Assembly: GCA_900120395.1 (NCBI GenBank)
Contig: LT635553.1
Span: 278,298 to 342,297 of the forward strand
Direction of reading: 5' to 3'
DNA from: Porphyromonadaceae bacterium FC4
GTDB taxonomy: Bacteria > Bacteroidota > Bacteroidia > Bacteroidales > Porphyromonadaceae
DNA: 64,000 bases
In this document: positions 16,806-24,883 of the stretch, piece by piece
Numbering within the stretch: position 1 is the first letter of the stretch
Layout of the letters: each line of letters opens with the position of its first letter
Program-made: the position numbers and the translations under genes
Notes under the pieces: model-generated
Seen by the model: only the letters and a program-made list of their open reading frames with translations
Told to the model about the DNA's origin: nothing
Database searches by the model: none

Positions 16806-17524
16806 TCCGGACCATCTTCATAGACCTGGATGACACCCTCTGGGCTACGCAGGAAAACAACCGAGACAGCCTCGAGGAGATCTACCGCCTGCGTGGTTGG
16901 GAAGCAAAGCTGGGACCATTTGATGAGTTTTTCAAGGTCTACCAGCCCCAAAACGACCACCTCTGGGACCTATACCGGAGGGGTGAGGTCACCAAGCAAG
17001 AGCTCACCCTGCGCCGGCTGAGGGAACCCCTCAAGCCGGGACTGGGGCGACTGACTGACGAGCAGGTACTAGAGATCAATGCGGACTTCCTGGCACGTAC
17101 AGCGGCGAAAGAAAAGGTGGTGCCCGGAGCTCTGGAGCTGCTCTGCGAGCTCAAGCAACTCTATAGGATCGTCGTGGTGTCCAATGGCTTTAGGGAGATA
17201 CAGACGCGCAAGATGGCAAGCTCCGGCATCCTCCCCTATATAGACGTGACTGTACTCAGCGAGGATGCAGAGTCGAATAAGCCCAATAAGCGCTTCTTCA
17301 CCTACGCTTTCTCCGTCAGTCACACCCGTCCTTCAGAGGTGATCTTGATCGGGGACAGCTGGGATGCGGACATCATCGGTGCACAAAATGTGGGGATTCC
17401 CTCGATCTGGTTCAACCCCCATAGAGAACCGCAGCCTGAGCTCCAAGCCCCCAAAGCACCTGTCTACGAGGTGGCTGCCCTAAGCGAGATAGTACCGCTC
17501 CTCACCTCCCTGCGGGTCTGCTGA
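16802..17524 (+). CDS. HAD-superfamily phosphatase, YjjG/YfnB type
   Basis: A 240-residue HAD hydrolase starting with GTG inside the previous stop (GTGA). Motif I is IFIDLDDTLW, motif II is VVSNG, the Lys motif falls near ESNKPNKRFF and motif IV is ILIGDSWDADIIGAQN. The long helical cap after motif I (QPQNDHLWDLYRRGEVTKQE) is that of the YjjG group, which dephosphorylates nucleoside monophosphates including non-canonical ones. House-cleaning of damaged nucleotides is therefore a reasonable, but inferred, role. Last gene of the operon; terminator follows. Confidence 0.88.
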   Translation: MIRTIFIDLDDTLWATQENNRDSLEEIYRLRGWEAKLGPFDEFFKVYQPQNDHLWDLYRRGEVTKQELTLRRLREPLKPGLGRLTDEQVLEINADFLARTAAKEKVVPGALELLCELKQLYRIVVVSNGFREIQTRKMASSGILPYIDVTVLSEDAESNKPNKRFFTYAFSVSHTRPSEVILIGDSWDADIIGAQNVGIPSIWFNPHREPQPELQAPKAPVYEVAALSEIVPLLTSLRVC

Positions 17525-17550
17525 TGTAGCCGGCACGGACTGAATAAAGA

Positions 17551-17591
17551 AGTCGCCCCGTTCTCACTTTCGGAGGACGGGGCGACTTTTT
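17551..17591 (+). terminator. Terminator of the rsmI operon
   Basis: Arms 17551-17561 and 17577-17587 pair over 11 bases around a 15-base loop, followed by TTTT-C-T. It lies between convergent genes and could also stop the GH92 transcript. Confidence 0.8.
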
Positions 17592-17653
17592 CTATTTTTT
17601 ATCGGAAGGGGGCATGCTCTTATCGGGAAGGAGTCATGCTCTTGGTGCCCTCC

Positions 17654-19957
17654 TTACTTGTGAGCTTTCGATGAGAGCGAATAGGGCGCATCTGCTTGGG
17701 CGGTGCCTCGAGACCTGTTGGGTGTGTCCGACATCGTGAAGTGGATGTCCGCACCATCTGTCAGCTGCTTGTGCGTGACGTAGTTGGCAGTGTGGTTCTT
17801 GCCATCGACCGTCATCGACTCCACATAGCGTCGGTCCGGATCATTGCCGTTAGCGGTAATGGTAAAGCTCTTGCCATTCTCCAGGGTCACGGTCGCCTTT
17901 TCGAAAAGGGGAGAGCCCAGGATGTACTGATCCGATCCCGGACATACCGTGTAGAAGCCCAGTGCCGAGAAGACATACCAAGCCGAGGTCTGACCATTGT
18001 CCTCGTCGCCACAGTATCCATCGGGCGTGGGGGAGTAGAGTCGATCCATCGTCTCGCGTACCCGGTACTGTGCCTTCCACGGCTCGCCGGAGTAGTTGTA
18101 GAGGTAGATCATGTGCTGGGCAGGCTGGTTGCCGTGGGCGTAGTTACCCATGTTCATGACCTGCATCTCACGGATCTCGTGGATCACGCCGCCGTAGTAA
18201 CTGTCATCGAAGTGGGGCGGAACGTTGAAGACCGAGTCGAGCATGTTGTTAAACGACTCCTTGCCGCCCATTAGGTTGATCAGCCCCTGCGGGTCATGAA
18301 AGACAGACCAGGTGTAGTGCCAGCTGTTGCCTTCGGTAAAGGCGTCACCCCACTTGAGCGGATTGAACGGACTCTGGAAGCTCCCGTCCTGATTACGTCC
18401 CCGCATGAGCTTGTGCTCCGGATCGTAGAGGTTACGGTAGTTGAGTGAGCTCTTAGCATAGGGCATGATCTCAGCTTCAGGCTTTTCAAGTGCCTTGCCG
18501 AGCCGGTAGATGCACCAGTCATCGTAGGCGTATTCGAGCGTACGGGCTGCGTTTTCGTTGATGCCCACATCGTAGGGGACGTAGCCCAGCTTGTCGTAGT
18601 ACTCGTGTCCGTAGCGTCCGGTAGCTCGCACCGTTGGGTGCACGTTGTGTGCTCCGTGCTTCACTGCTTCCCACAGGGTCTCTATGTCTTGTCCTCGGAT
18701 GCCCTTGATCCAGGCATCGGCGACGATGGAGGCGGAGTTATTCCCGACCATGATACCTCTGTGTCCCGGGCTCGACCACTCGGGGAGGAAGCCACTCTCC
18801 AGGTAGACATTGACGAGTGCCTGCTGGTACTCCCGACTGACGGATGGGTAGACGAGGTTGAGCAGTGGGAAAAGACAGCGGAAGGTATCCCAGTAGCCGG
18901 TATCCGTGTACATGTATCCGGGGAGGACCTCGCCGTTGTAGGGGCTGTAGTGCATCACCCTGCCCTCGGCATCAATCTCGTAAAAAGCGCGTGGAAAGAG
19001 TACCGAGCGGTAGAGACAGGAGTAAAACGTCCGAAGGTTATCCAGGTCCGGATCCTCTATCTGTATCCGTCCGAGCACCTCGTTCCACCGTGCTCTGCCA
19101 TCAGCACTCAGCTGCTCCAGGCTACGGTCGCCCAGCTCCTTGAGGTTGAGCTCTGCCTGCTCCTGGCTGATAAAGGACGAGGCCACACGCACATGTACCC
19201 GGTCGCCCCGCTTGGTGCTAAATCCCACGATACCCATCGTGTGGTCTGCCGTAACCTCACCACGAGCGGTGTCAAGCTTGTTGTCGGCTACCGTCGCTGT
19301 GTAGGTAAAGGGTCGGTCAAACTCCAGTACAAAGTAGTTACGGAAGTTGTCCGGTACGCCACCGCTATTTCGGGTAGTGTACCCTACGATCTTCTGCTCC
19401 TCCGGAATAACGCGTACATACGACCCTTTGTCAAAAGCATCGACTATGATGTACGAGTGCTCCGAGTCCGGAAACGTGAAGCGAAAGAGTGCCGCACGCT
19501 CAGTCGGTGCCAGCTCTGCCGTCACATCGTGATCCGCAAGGTAGACGCTGTAGTAGTAGGGACGCGCCACCTCCGCCTTGTGCGAAAACCAGCTGGCACG
19601 CTCATCTTGGTCAAAGGCAAGCTCACCGGTCACCGCCATCAGAGAAAACTGACCGTAGTCGTTCATCCAAGGGCTGGGCTGGTGCGTCTGCTTGAGTCCC
19701 CTAATCTTATCCGCTGTGTAGGTGTAGGTCCAGCCATCGCCCATCTTACCCGTCTGAGGGGTCCAGAAGTTCATCCCCCATGGGAGAGCTATGGCAGGGT
19801 AGGTATTTCCCGTGGAGAGACTGTGCTTGGACATCGTCCCCATCATAGTGGTCACGTAGTCCACCGGGTCGTACTTACGACCGGCTTGAGCTACGAGGGT
19901 GCTGCTCGCGAGTAGGAGCAGTACCGAGAGAAGTAGGTGTCTTTTTTGTCGCATCAT
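17654..19957 (-). CDS. Family GH92 exo-alpha-mannosidase, exported
   Basis: A 767-residue enzyme with a signal peptide (MMRQKRHLLLSVLLLL to STLVAQA). The two-domain GH92 layout is complete: N-terminal beta domain (GTMSKHSLSTGNTYPAI, PWMNDYGQF) and the alpha-barrel. HEIREM at 593-598 carries the likely acid Glu594, and DEDNGQTSAWYVFSALGF (651-668) carries the Asp651/Asp653 pair that with calcium provides the base. It trims terminal alpha-linked mannose, most often alpha-1,2, from N-glycans or yeast mannan. No SusC/D genes adjoin; together with GH20 at 7840 it suggests host glycoprotein trimming. A start one codon downstream is equally likely. Confidence 0.93.
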   Translation of the reverse strand: MMRQKRHLLLSVLLLLASSTLVAQAGRKYDPVDYVTTMMGTMSKHSLSTGNTYPAIALPWGMNFWTPQTGKMGDGWTYTYTADKIRGLKQTHQPSPWMNDYGQFSLMAVTGELAFDQDERASWFSHKAEVARPYYYSVYLADHDVTAELAPTERAALFRFTFPDSEHSYIIVDAFDKGSYVRVIPEEQKIVGYTTRNSGGVPDNFRNYFVLEFDRPFTYTATVADNKLDTARGEVTADHTMGIVGFSTKRGDRVHVRVASSFISQEQAELNLKELGDRSLEQLSADGRARWNEVLGRIQIEDPDLDNLRTFYSCLYRSVLFPRAFYEIDAEGRVMHYSPYNGEVLPGYMYTDTGYWDTFRCLFPLLNLVYPSVSREYQQALVNVYLESGFLPEWSSPGHRGIMVGNNSASIVADAWIKGIRGQDIETLWEAVKHGAHNVHPTVRATGRYGHEYYDKLGYVPYDVGINENAARTLEYAYDDWCIYRLGKALEKPEAEIMPYAKSSLNYRNLYDPEHKLMRGRNQDGSFQSPFNPLKWGDAFTEGNSWHYTWSVFHDPQGLINLMGGKESFNNMLDSVFNVPPHFDDSYYGGVIHEIREMQVMNMGNYAHGNQPAQHMIYLYNYSGEPWKAQYRVRETMDRLYSPTPDGYCGDEDNGQTSAWYVFSALGFYTVCPGSDQYILGSPLFEKATVTLENGKSFTITANGNDPDRRYVESMTVDGKNHTANYVTHKQLTDGADIHFTMSDTPNRSRGTAQADAPYSLSSKAHK

Positions 19958-20001
19958 TATTCTTCTAAATATAGTGGTACTATTCTTTTTTTGTGGTGAT
20001 C

Positions 20002-20122
20002 AGTCAAGCTTATCCTTGAGCAGCTGCATGTACACGCCTCCCACACCTTTATGAGCTTATGCTTCCCGGGGCATTCTAAAATGCGGCGGGGATAAAGCTT
20101 GTTGAGGACCTCCGGCTTGACT
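20002..20122 (-). promoter_or_regulatory. Structured leader or small RNA upstream of GH92
   Basis: AGTCAAGC (20002-20009) and GCTTGACT (20115-20122) would close a 121-base domain. Inside, an arm running about 20052-20097 pairs GCTTTATCCC with GGG-AAG-ATAAGC around a GCATT/AATGC hairpin, with open strands on both sides. A minus-strand promoter at 20182-20213 would transcribe it, so it is either the GH92 5' leader or a separate RNA with a 6S-like outline (terminal stem, bubble, apical arm). Not matched to a named family. Confidence 0.35.
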
Positions 20123-20181
20123 ATTTGATTGATAAAAGTGGGGCAAAAAGCTTAGGCGCTTGTGTTTTTCTCAACTTCAAG

Positions 20182-20213
20182 CAAAGTTATTTTATTTTCG
20201 GGAGATTGCCAAG
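20182..20213 (-). promoter_or_regulatory. Predicted promoter for GH92 leader
   Basis: TAACTTTG (20189-20182, minus strand) matches the -7 consensus; CTTG (20213-20210) lies 20 bases upstream as a 3-of-4 match to the -33 TTTG. Start would be near 20175, about 218 bases before the GH92 start codon. Confidence 0.5.
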
Positions 20214-20254
20214 GTATTTCGGTATTCCTCTGTTTTTTTCGTCTGTGTCCTGTC

Positions 20255-20350
20255 AAAAAATTTGACGGATAGAAGCGAAATGTTTCCAGTAGGAAAGAAA
20301 ATGATTTGACGGATAGTAGCGAGGGGTTTCCAGTAGGAAACTTTTGGCGA
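20255..20350 (-). repeat. 95-bp two-unit intergenic repeat, copy 3
   Basis: TTTGACGGATAGAAGCG, then TTTCCAGTAGGAAA, repeated once more 44-45 bases later and ending AAACTTTTGGCG. It is in reverse orientation relative to copy 2 and lies between divergent GH92 and the barrel gene. Confidence 0.85.
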
Positions 20351-20431
20351 CCAGGCACCTTGTTTTTCGGGATCCGTATCTGTTTGTTGATCAGAGGTAT
20401 GGGGCTTTTAGGGAATTGGGTGGTAAAAAAG

Positions 20432-20461
20432 TCGGTTCGGTAGCTATTATTGTCGGTTCGG
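20432..20461 (+). promoter_or_regulatory. LytTR-type direct-repeat operator
   Basis: Two identical copies of TCGGTTCGG (20432-20440 and 20453-20461), inside the longer repeat GTCGGTTCGGTAG, separated by exactly 12 bases. The LytTR-family site is two direct 9-mers of type [TA][AC][CA]GTTN[AG][TG] with a 12-13 base gap; each copy matches 8 of 9 positions. It lies 33 bases before the -7 box of the barrel gene. Confidence 0.55.
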
Positions 20462-20494
20462 TAGAAAGTGCTGGTGCCGGTGTCCTATCCTTCC

Positions 20495-20502
20495 TACCTT
20501 TG
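20495..20502 (+). promoter_or_regulatory. -7 element of the outer-membrane barrel gene
   Basis: TACCTTTG matches TAnnTTTG exactly. There is no good -33 TTTG, which fits a promoter that needs an activator bound at the direct repeats just upstream. Confidence 0.5.
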
Positions 20503-20587
20503 TGCTCGTAAGATAGATGGTCCATGGCGATCGAATGGACCGAGTTTACGAAGCTATAGAGAATTTTTTTCACACATAAAGAATGAT

Positions 20588-21322
20588 ATGAATATGAAAC
20601 GTTACACACTAACAATTGCTGCGGGTCTGCTCGCAGGCCTGGTAGGCACATCGGCAATGGCGCAGTCATCTGTGGATCTACAGTATGGTGTCAAGGCAGG
20701 AGTAAACTTCTCGCACCTCGTACTGAGCGATGACTTCAAGGCTCTCGAGAGCAACATGAAGCCCGGTGCTGACTTTGGAGGATTCATGAGGATCAACCTT
20801 CACCCCAACTTTGCTATTCAGCCTGAGCTGGAGTTTTACTACAGAGGCATAGGGCTTGAGGCGGATGTCACCAAGAACGCAACTCTGGAAAATAAGATCA
20901 ACAACTGGGGTATGCAGATCCCTGTATATGCTCTTGGTAAGATGGAGCTGGGCAATGGTCTCCTATATGGTGGAGTCGGTCCGTATGTAGGTGTGGGATT
21001 TTCCGCAAAGACAGATGAGGTGGAGTATAATGGAGCTGTGACCAACATCAATCTCAAGTACGACCCGATAGATCTGTACGAGGAGCGCAATGAAAAGTCT
21101 GCTCTCCAGAGATGGGATGTGGGTATCGCTTGCCAGCTGGGCTATGAGTTTGCCAACGGTATCCAGATCAACATGGGCTACAAGTATGGCTTCATCAACC
21201 AGATCGATGACATCAAGACCAGTATATCTGACGTGACCTCCAAGCTGGGGTATACCCTCAGTGCTGACTCATACAAGGCCAACGCAAGTGTTCTGACTGT
21301 GGGAGTAGGCTATCGCTTCTGA
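20588..21322 (+). CDS. Outer-membrane beta-barrel protein (PorT/OmpW-like)
   Basis: About 244 residues from MNMKRYTLTIAAGL at 20588 (the ATG six bases later is the alternative; the upstream open frame crosses the promoter). A signal peptide ends at AMAQ. The mature part is a run of amphipathic strands typical of the PorT-family barrel domain (YGVKAGVNFSHLVL, GGFMRINLHPNFAIQPELEF, MQIPVYALGKMEL) and ends in GVGYRF with C-terminal Phe. Probably an 8-stranded outer-membrane barrel of unknown role. It is preceded by a LytTR-type operator and followed by a terminator, so it is a separate unit from the sensor genes downstream. Confidence 0.85.
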   Translation: MNMKRYTLTIAAGLLAGLVGTSAMAQSSVDLQYGVKAGVNFSHLVLSDDFKALESNMKPGADFGGFMRINLHPNFAIQPELEFYYRGIGLEADVTKNATLENKINNWGMQIPVYALGKMELGNGLLYGGVGPYVGVGFSAKTDEVEYNGAVTNINLKYDPIDLYEERNEKSALQRWDVGIACQLGYEFANGIQINMGYKYGFINQIDDIKTSISDVTSKLGYTLSADSYKANASVLTVGVGYRF

Positions 21323-21348
21323 TATCTACTCTCTACTGAGTGGTGAGC

Positions 21349-21392
21349 CTTTCCCTTTGGCTTTATCTCAAAGAGTTTAGCCAAGGGGAAAG
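21349..21392 (+). terminator. Terminator after the barrel gene
   Basis: Arms 21349-21362 and 21379-21392 pair over 14 bases with one G-T pair and a 16-base loop. The downstream T content is modest (TGCTGTTT). Confidence 0.6.
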
Positions 21393-21449
21393 TGCTGTTT
21401 GCTCGCCCACATTTTTGCCCGGGAGGTGTCCTAGGTGGTGCATGATTGG

Positions 21450-21457
21450 TATGTTTG
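21450..21457 (+). promoter_or_regulatory. -7 element of the sensor kinase operon
   Basis: TATGTTTG matches TAnnTTTG exactly, 49 bases before the kinase start codon. No -33 TTTG at normal spacing. Confidence 0.45.
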
Positions 21458-21505
21458 TGGTACTTAGGAGCTTTATCGAAGGACAAGTTTAGGAATAGAA
21501 GACAG

Positions 21506-22627
21506 ATGGCAACACCGATCTTGAAGCGTCGGATAAGGCGGCGCAAAAAAGGATTTATCTTTCTTAGCGACGAGCGGAGAAGTGTGCTCTTGGCTACACT
21601 GATTGTCTGCTTTTTGCTGGCGTTCGTGATGTTGTCATCGTCTATCTACTACTATGGACTGGTCGATGGGGAGCATCTGGGGCTGAGATCGGTCGTTTCG
21701 TGGCACTCGTTGGCGACGGTCTTGGTGAATGTGATCTTCTTTTACGTGCTGCTGACGATCCAGTCTTGGGCGATCAATAGGTACGACTTTCGTCAGTATC
21801 AGTTTTGGCTGATCCTGCTGAGCTTATTGGTGGGGATGATCCTGGTGTCGCCCTATCTGTCTCGGATGCAGCGGTGGTGGTTTAGGGATGTGCTCAACTA
21901 CCAGACCTACGCTACGATACTGTATGTGAAGGATCTGGTGATCCTGGTGGTGACCTTCCTCTTCTCCATGCTCATCTACCTGATGAAGCAAAACCACCTG
22001 GCGGTGGTGGGGATACAGGAGCTCAACCTGGAGAATCTGCAGAATAGATACACTGCGCTCAAGAATCAGACCGACCCGCACTTCCTCTTTAACTCACTGA
22101 ATACGCTCAACGGTATCATTGGTGAGAATGATGAGCAGGCACGGAGATATGTGCAGGAGCTGGCGTCCGTCTTTCGTCACACGATGCGTGACAAGGTGGT
22201 GGTGCCTCTGTCGGAGGAGCTGGAGTTTGTACGGTCTTACCTCTACCTCATGTGTATCCGCTACTATGGGGGGCTCAATGTAGAGTGGCAGATAGAGGAT
22301 AAGTACCTGGACTACTACATCATCCCCTCCGGGGGGCAGATCTTGGTCGAGAATGCGATCAAGCACAATATAGCCAGTACGAGGATCCCACTGACCATCC
22401 GCATCAGTACCAGGGATGATAGGCTGGTGGTGGAGAATAAGCTGCAGCTGAGGGAGCGGAGCTCCTCTGCGAGCACCGGGGTGGGACTTGATAACCTGAT
22501 GGAGCAGTACCACCTGGTCTTCGGAAAAGATATAGAGATCAGCTCCAGCGATGATACGTTTGTGGTAGCTCTGCCACTGGTGAAGAGCCTGGATCAACTG
22601 GAACCCAAAGCCAAAAAACTGATATGA
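21506..22627 (+). CDS. LytS/YehU-type membrane sensor histidine kinase
   Basis: About 373 residues from MATPILKRR at 21506. Four hydrophobic segments lie at about residues 26-48, 68-88, 99-117 and 138-160, with no periplasmic sensor domain. The His_kinase block QTDPHFLFNSLNTL carries the presumed phospho-acceptor His192. The ATPase domain has a clear N box (ILVENAIKHN) and a G box (GVGLDNL). The ATG of the response regulator overlaps its stop (ATGA). It should sense a membrane or envelope signal and phosphorylate the LytTR regulator encoded next. Confidence 0.92.
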   Translation: MATPILKRRIRRRKKGFIFLSDERRSVLLATLIVCFLLAFVMLSSSIYYYGLVDGEHLGLRSVVSWHSLATVLVNVIFFYVLLTIQSWAINRYDFRQYQFWLILLSLLVGMILVSPYLSRMQRWWFRDVLNYQTYATILYVKDLVILVVTFLFSMLIYLMKQNHLAVVGIQELNLENLQNRYTALKNQTDPHFLFNSLNTLNGIIGENDEQARRYVQELASVFRHTMRDKVVVPLSEELEFVRSYLYLMCIRYYGGLNVEWQIEDKYLDYYIIPSGGQILVENAIKHNIASTRIPLTIRISTRDDRLVVENKLQLRERSSSASTGVGLDNLMEQYHLVFGKDIEISSSDDTFVVALPLVKSLDQLEPKAKKLI

Positions 22628-23397
22628 AAGTCATAATCGTAGAAGATGAGTACTTCACCGCACGGAGCCTGCAGTCGCTCCTGACGGAGACAGCACCGGA
22701 GATCGAGGTCCTGACTATCCTGCAGAGTGTGGAGGAGTGTGTTGATTGGTTTGATAATAATCCGCAGCCGGACTTGGCTTTTATGGATATTCACTTGGCG
22801 GACGGGCAAGTCTTTTCGCTCTTTGACCGCGTGGAGGTATCCTGCCCCATCATTTTCACGACTGCCTATGAGGAGTATGCTCTGAAGGCTTTTGAGGTCA
22901 ACAGCATTGACTACCTCCTCAAGCCGGTCAAGAAGAAAGATCTGCAAAGAGCACTCGATAAGATCAAGCTATTTGCTACCGATGACCGTAAGGTGGATAA
23001 CCAAGCCATCATGGCAAAGATGATGGAGGCACTGGGGGAGTCGTCATCCAACTATAAGAGTCACTTTTTGATCCCCTACAGGGATAAGCTACTGCCGGTA
23101 TCGGTGGATAGGATCGCCTATATACGGTCGGAGAATAAGGGAGCTGTACTGGTGACGACAGGTAATAAGGAGTACTTCATGGATCTCTCGCTGGATCGAA
23201 TCGTGCGGGAGCTGAATCCGAAACACTTCTATAGAGCAAATAGGCAGTACATCGTCGCCCACGACGCCATCGAGAGTATGTCGGTGTGGTTTGGCGGTAA
23301 GCTGACCGTCTCCCTCTACGTGGATACTCCGGAGCAGATCATCGTGAGTAGAGCGCGCAACAAGGAGTTCAAAGAGTGGTACCAAGGCGCCGTCTGA
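22624..23397 (+). CDS. LytTR-family response regulator
   Basis: 257 residues. The receiver domain has acidic pair Glu7-Asp8, phospho-acceptor Asp55 (FMDIHLADG), Thr80 and Lys100-Pro101. A LytTR DNA-binding domain spans about 145-257 (YRDKLLPVSVDRIAYIRSE, HFYRANRQYIVAHDAI, VSRARNKEFKEW). Such proteins bind paired direct repeats. One such site lies in front of the barrel gene at 20432-20461, so that gene is a likely target. The TolC gene follows after 69 bases with only a small hairpin (23399-23419) between, so the efflux operon may be read through from here. Confidence 0.94.
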   Translation: MKVIIVEDEYFTARSLQSLLTETAPEIEVLTILQSVEECVDWFDNNPQPDLAFMDIHLADGQVFSLFDRVEVSCPIIFTTAYEEYALKAFEVNSIDYLLKPVKKKDLQRALDKIKLFATDDRKVDNQAIMAKMMEALGESSSNYKSHFLIPYRDKLLPVSVDRIAYIRSENKGAVLVTTGNKEYFMDLSLDRIVRELNPKHFYRANRQYIVAHDAIESMSVWFGGKLTVSLYVDTPEQIIVSRARNKEFKEWYQGAV

Positions 23398-23466
23398 GGC
23401 CTTTTTCTGCCAAAGAGGCTCGATCTCTGAGGTATAAAAGAAGTTAGGAACGTTATTTAGCACATT

Positions 23467-24870
23467 ATGAATCGAAATAGTATGAGAATAAGGGCCACTC
23501 TGGTGGCTCTAGCAACCCTTCTAACCCTGAATCCCGGGGCGAAGGCGCAGACCCAATCCCCACTGACGCTAGAGCAGTGCCGTGCACTGGCCCTGGAGCA
23601 CAACAAGTCGGTGCAGATCGCTCAGTCGGATGAGGTGGCGTCGGACTACTTGGTAAAGTCTGCCAAGACCAAGTACCTTCCTCGCATAGACTTCACGGGA
23701 GGGTGGGTGCACCCGGGGGATCGGAGTGTGCGCCCATTTGCTATCGACTTCGACATCCCCGGGGTCACTCCTCCGGGGCTCTCGGTACCCTTGGACTTCA
23801 TCGGTATAGCGCCTAAGTCCATCTACACCGGTGGATTCACGCTTCGTCAGCCCGTCTTTACGGGGTTCAAGATCGTAGAGGCCAACAAGATGGCAGGCTA
23901 CGCATCGGACATCGCGCACGAGAAGGTGAAGCTGACCGAGGCTGAGGTACTCACTTCGGTAGACGAGGCATACTGGAGAGTGATCTCTACCCAAGAAAAG
24001 GTGAGCCTCGCACATAGCTATAAAGCTCTCCTCGAGCGACTCAAGCAGGACCTGGAAAACGTCTATGCCGAGGGAATGACCACCCGCAACGAAGTCCTGA
24101 AAGTGCAGGTAAAGCTAAATGAGGTAGAGCTCGACTTGATGAGGGCTGAGAATGGTCTGGAACTCTCGAAGATGCTGCTTGCGCAGATATTGGGTGCAGA
24201 TGCAGAGTCGCTCACACTAGCCGGTGATGTGATCTCCGAGGAACAACTGCAGCAGGGACTCTCCATGGTGATCGGTCGTCCCGATGAGCGTGCCGAGATA
24301 GCCATGCTCCAAAAGAAACTGGCAATCACGGAGTCGGCACGAAAGATGGTGAAGTCGCAATTCATGCCCAATGCTTTCCTGATGGCGGGATACAACTGGA
24401 CCCAACCCAATGTCTACAAAGGGACGCAAAATAACTTCGGTGGCGACTGGGTCGTAGGGGTAGGAGTACATATCCCGGTATTCACCTGGGGAGATAGGCT
24501 GCATCAAGTCCACATCGCGGACCAAGAAGTAGCGAAGGCTGAGCTGGAGTTGCGAGATGCACAGGAGAAGATCAACCTGCAAGTGCAGCAAAACAGATTC
24601 AAGTACGCAGAAGCACTGAAGAGAATGGAGATGACAAAGCTCTCCAAGGAGCAGGCGGAGGAAAACCTGAGAATAACTAAAGACAACCGCCTGGAGGGGA
24701 TGAACAACGTCCGTGATATCCTCGAGGCGCAAGCAATGTGGGAAAAAGCATCGTCCCAAGATATTGACGCAAGAGTAGAGGCGGCTGTGGCACTCTCTCA
24801 GCTGGAGAAGTCTACCGGAGCCCTCTATAAGTACGCAGAACAAGTGAGAATCAATGACCACAAGAGATGA
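23467..24870 (+). CDS. TolC-family outer-membrane efflux channel
   Basis: 467 residues with signal peptide (ending GAKAQ). Two structurally repeated OEP halves are visible: the first after LTLEQCRALALEHNKSVQIA, the second around ITESARKMVKSQFMPNAFLM and the long C-terminal helices (ELELRDAQEKINLQVQQN). It forms the outer-membrane duct of a tripartite pump with the adaptor and RND protein encoded next. Gene order TolC-HlyD-RND is usual for Bacteroidales efflux operons. The next start codon follows 13 bases after the stop. Confidence 0.92.
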   Translation: MNRNSMRIRATLVALATLLTLNPGAKAQTQSPLTLEQCRALALEHNKSVQIAQSDEVASDYLVKSAKTKYLPRIDFTGGWVHPGDRSVRPFAIDFDIPGVTPPGLSVPLDFIGIAPKSIYTGGFTLRQPVFTGFKIVEANKMAGYASDIAHEKVKLTEAEVLTSVDEAYWRVISTQEKVSLAHSYKALLERLKQDLENVYAEGMTTRNEVLKVQVKLNEVELDLMRAENGLELSKMLLAQILGADAESLTLAGDVISEEQLQQGLSMVIGRPDERAEIAMLQKKLAITESARKMVKSQFMPNAFLMAGYNWTQPNVYKGTQNNFGGDWVVGVGVHIPVFTWGDRLHQVHIADQEVAKAELELRDAQEKINLQVQQNRFKYAEALKRMEMTKLSKEQAEENLRITKDNRLEGMNNVRDILEAQAMWEKASSQDIDARVEAAVALSQLEKSTGALYKYAEQVRINDHKR

Positions 24871-24883
24871 GATAACAAAACCT

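Noticed and set aside
18605-19915. Long plus-strand open frame
   Set aside because: It mirrors the GH92 gene and its translation shows no domain or plausible start context.
23399-23419. Terminator between the response regulator and TolC
   Set aside because: The 8-bp stem is weak and not followed by a T-run on the plus strand.
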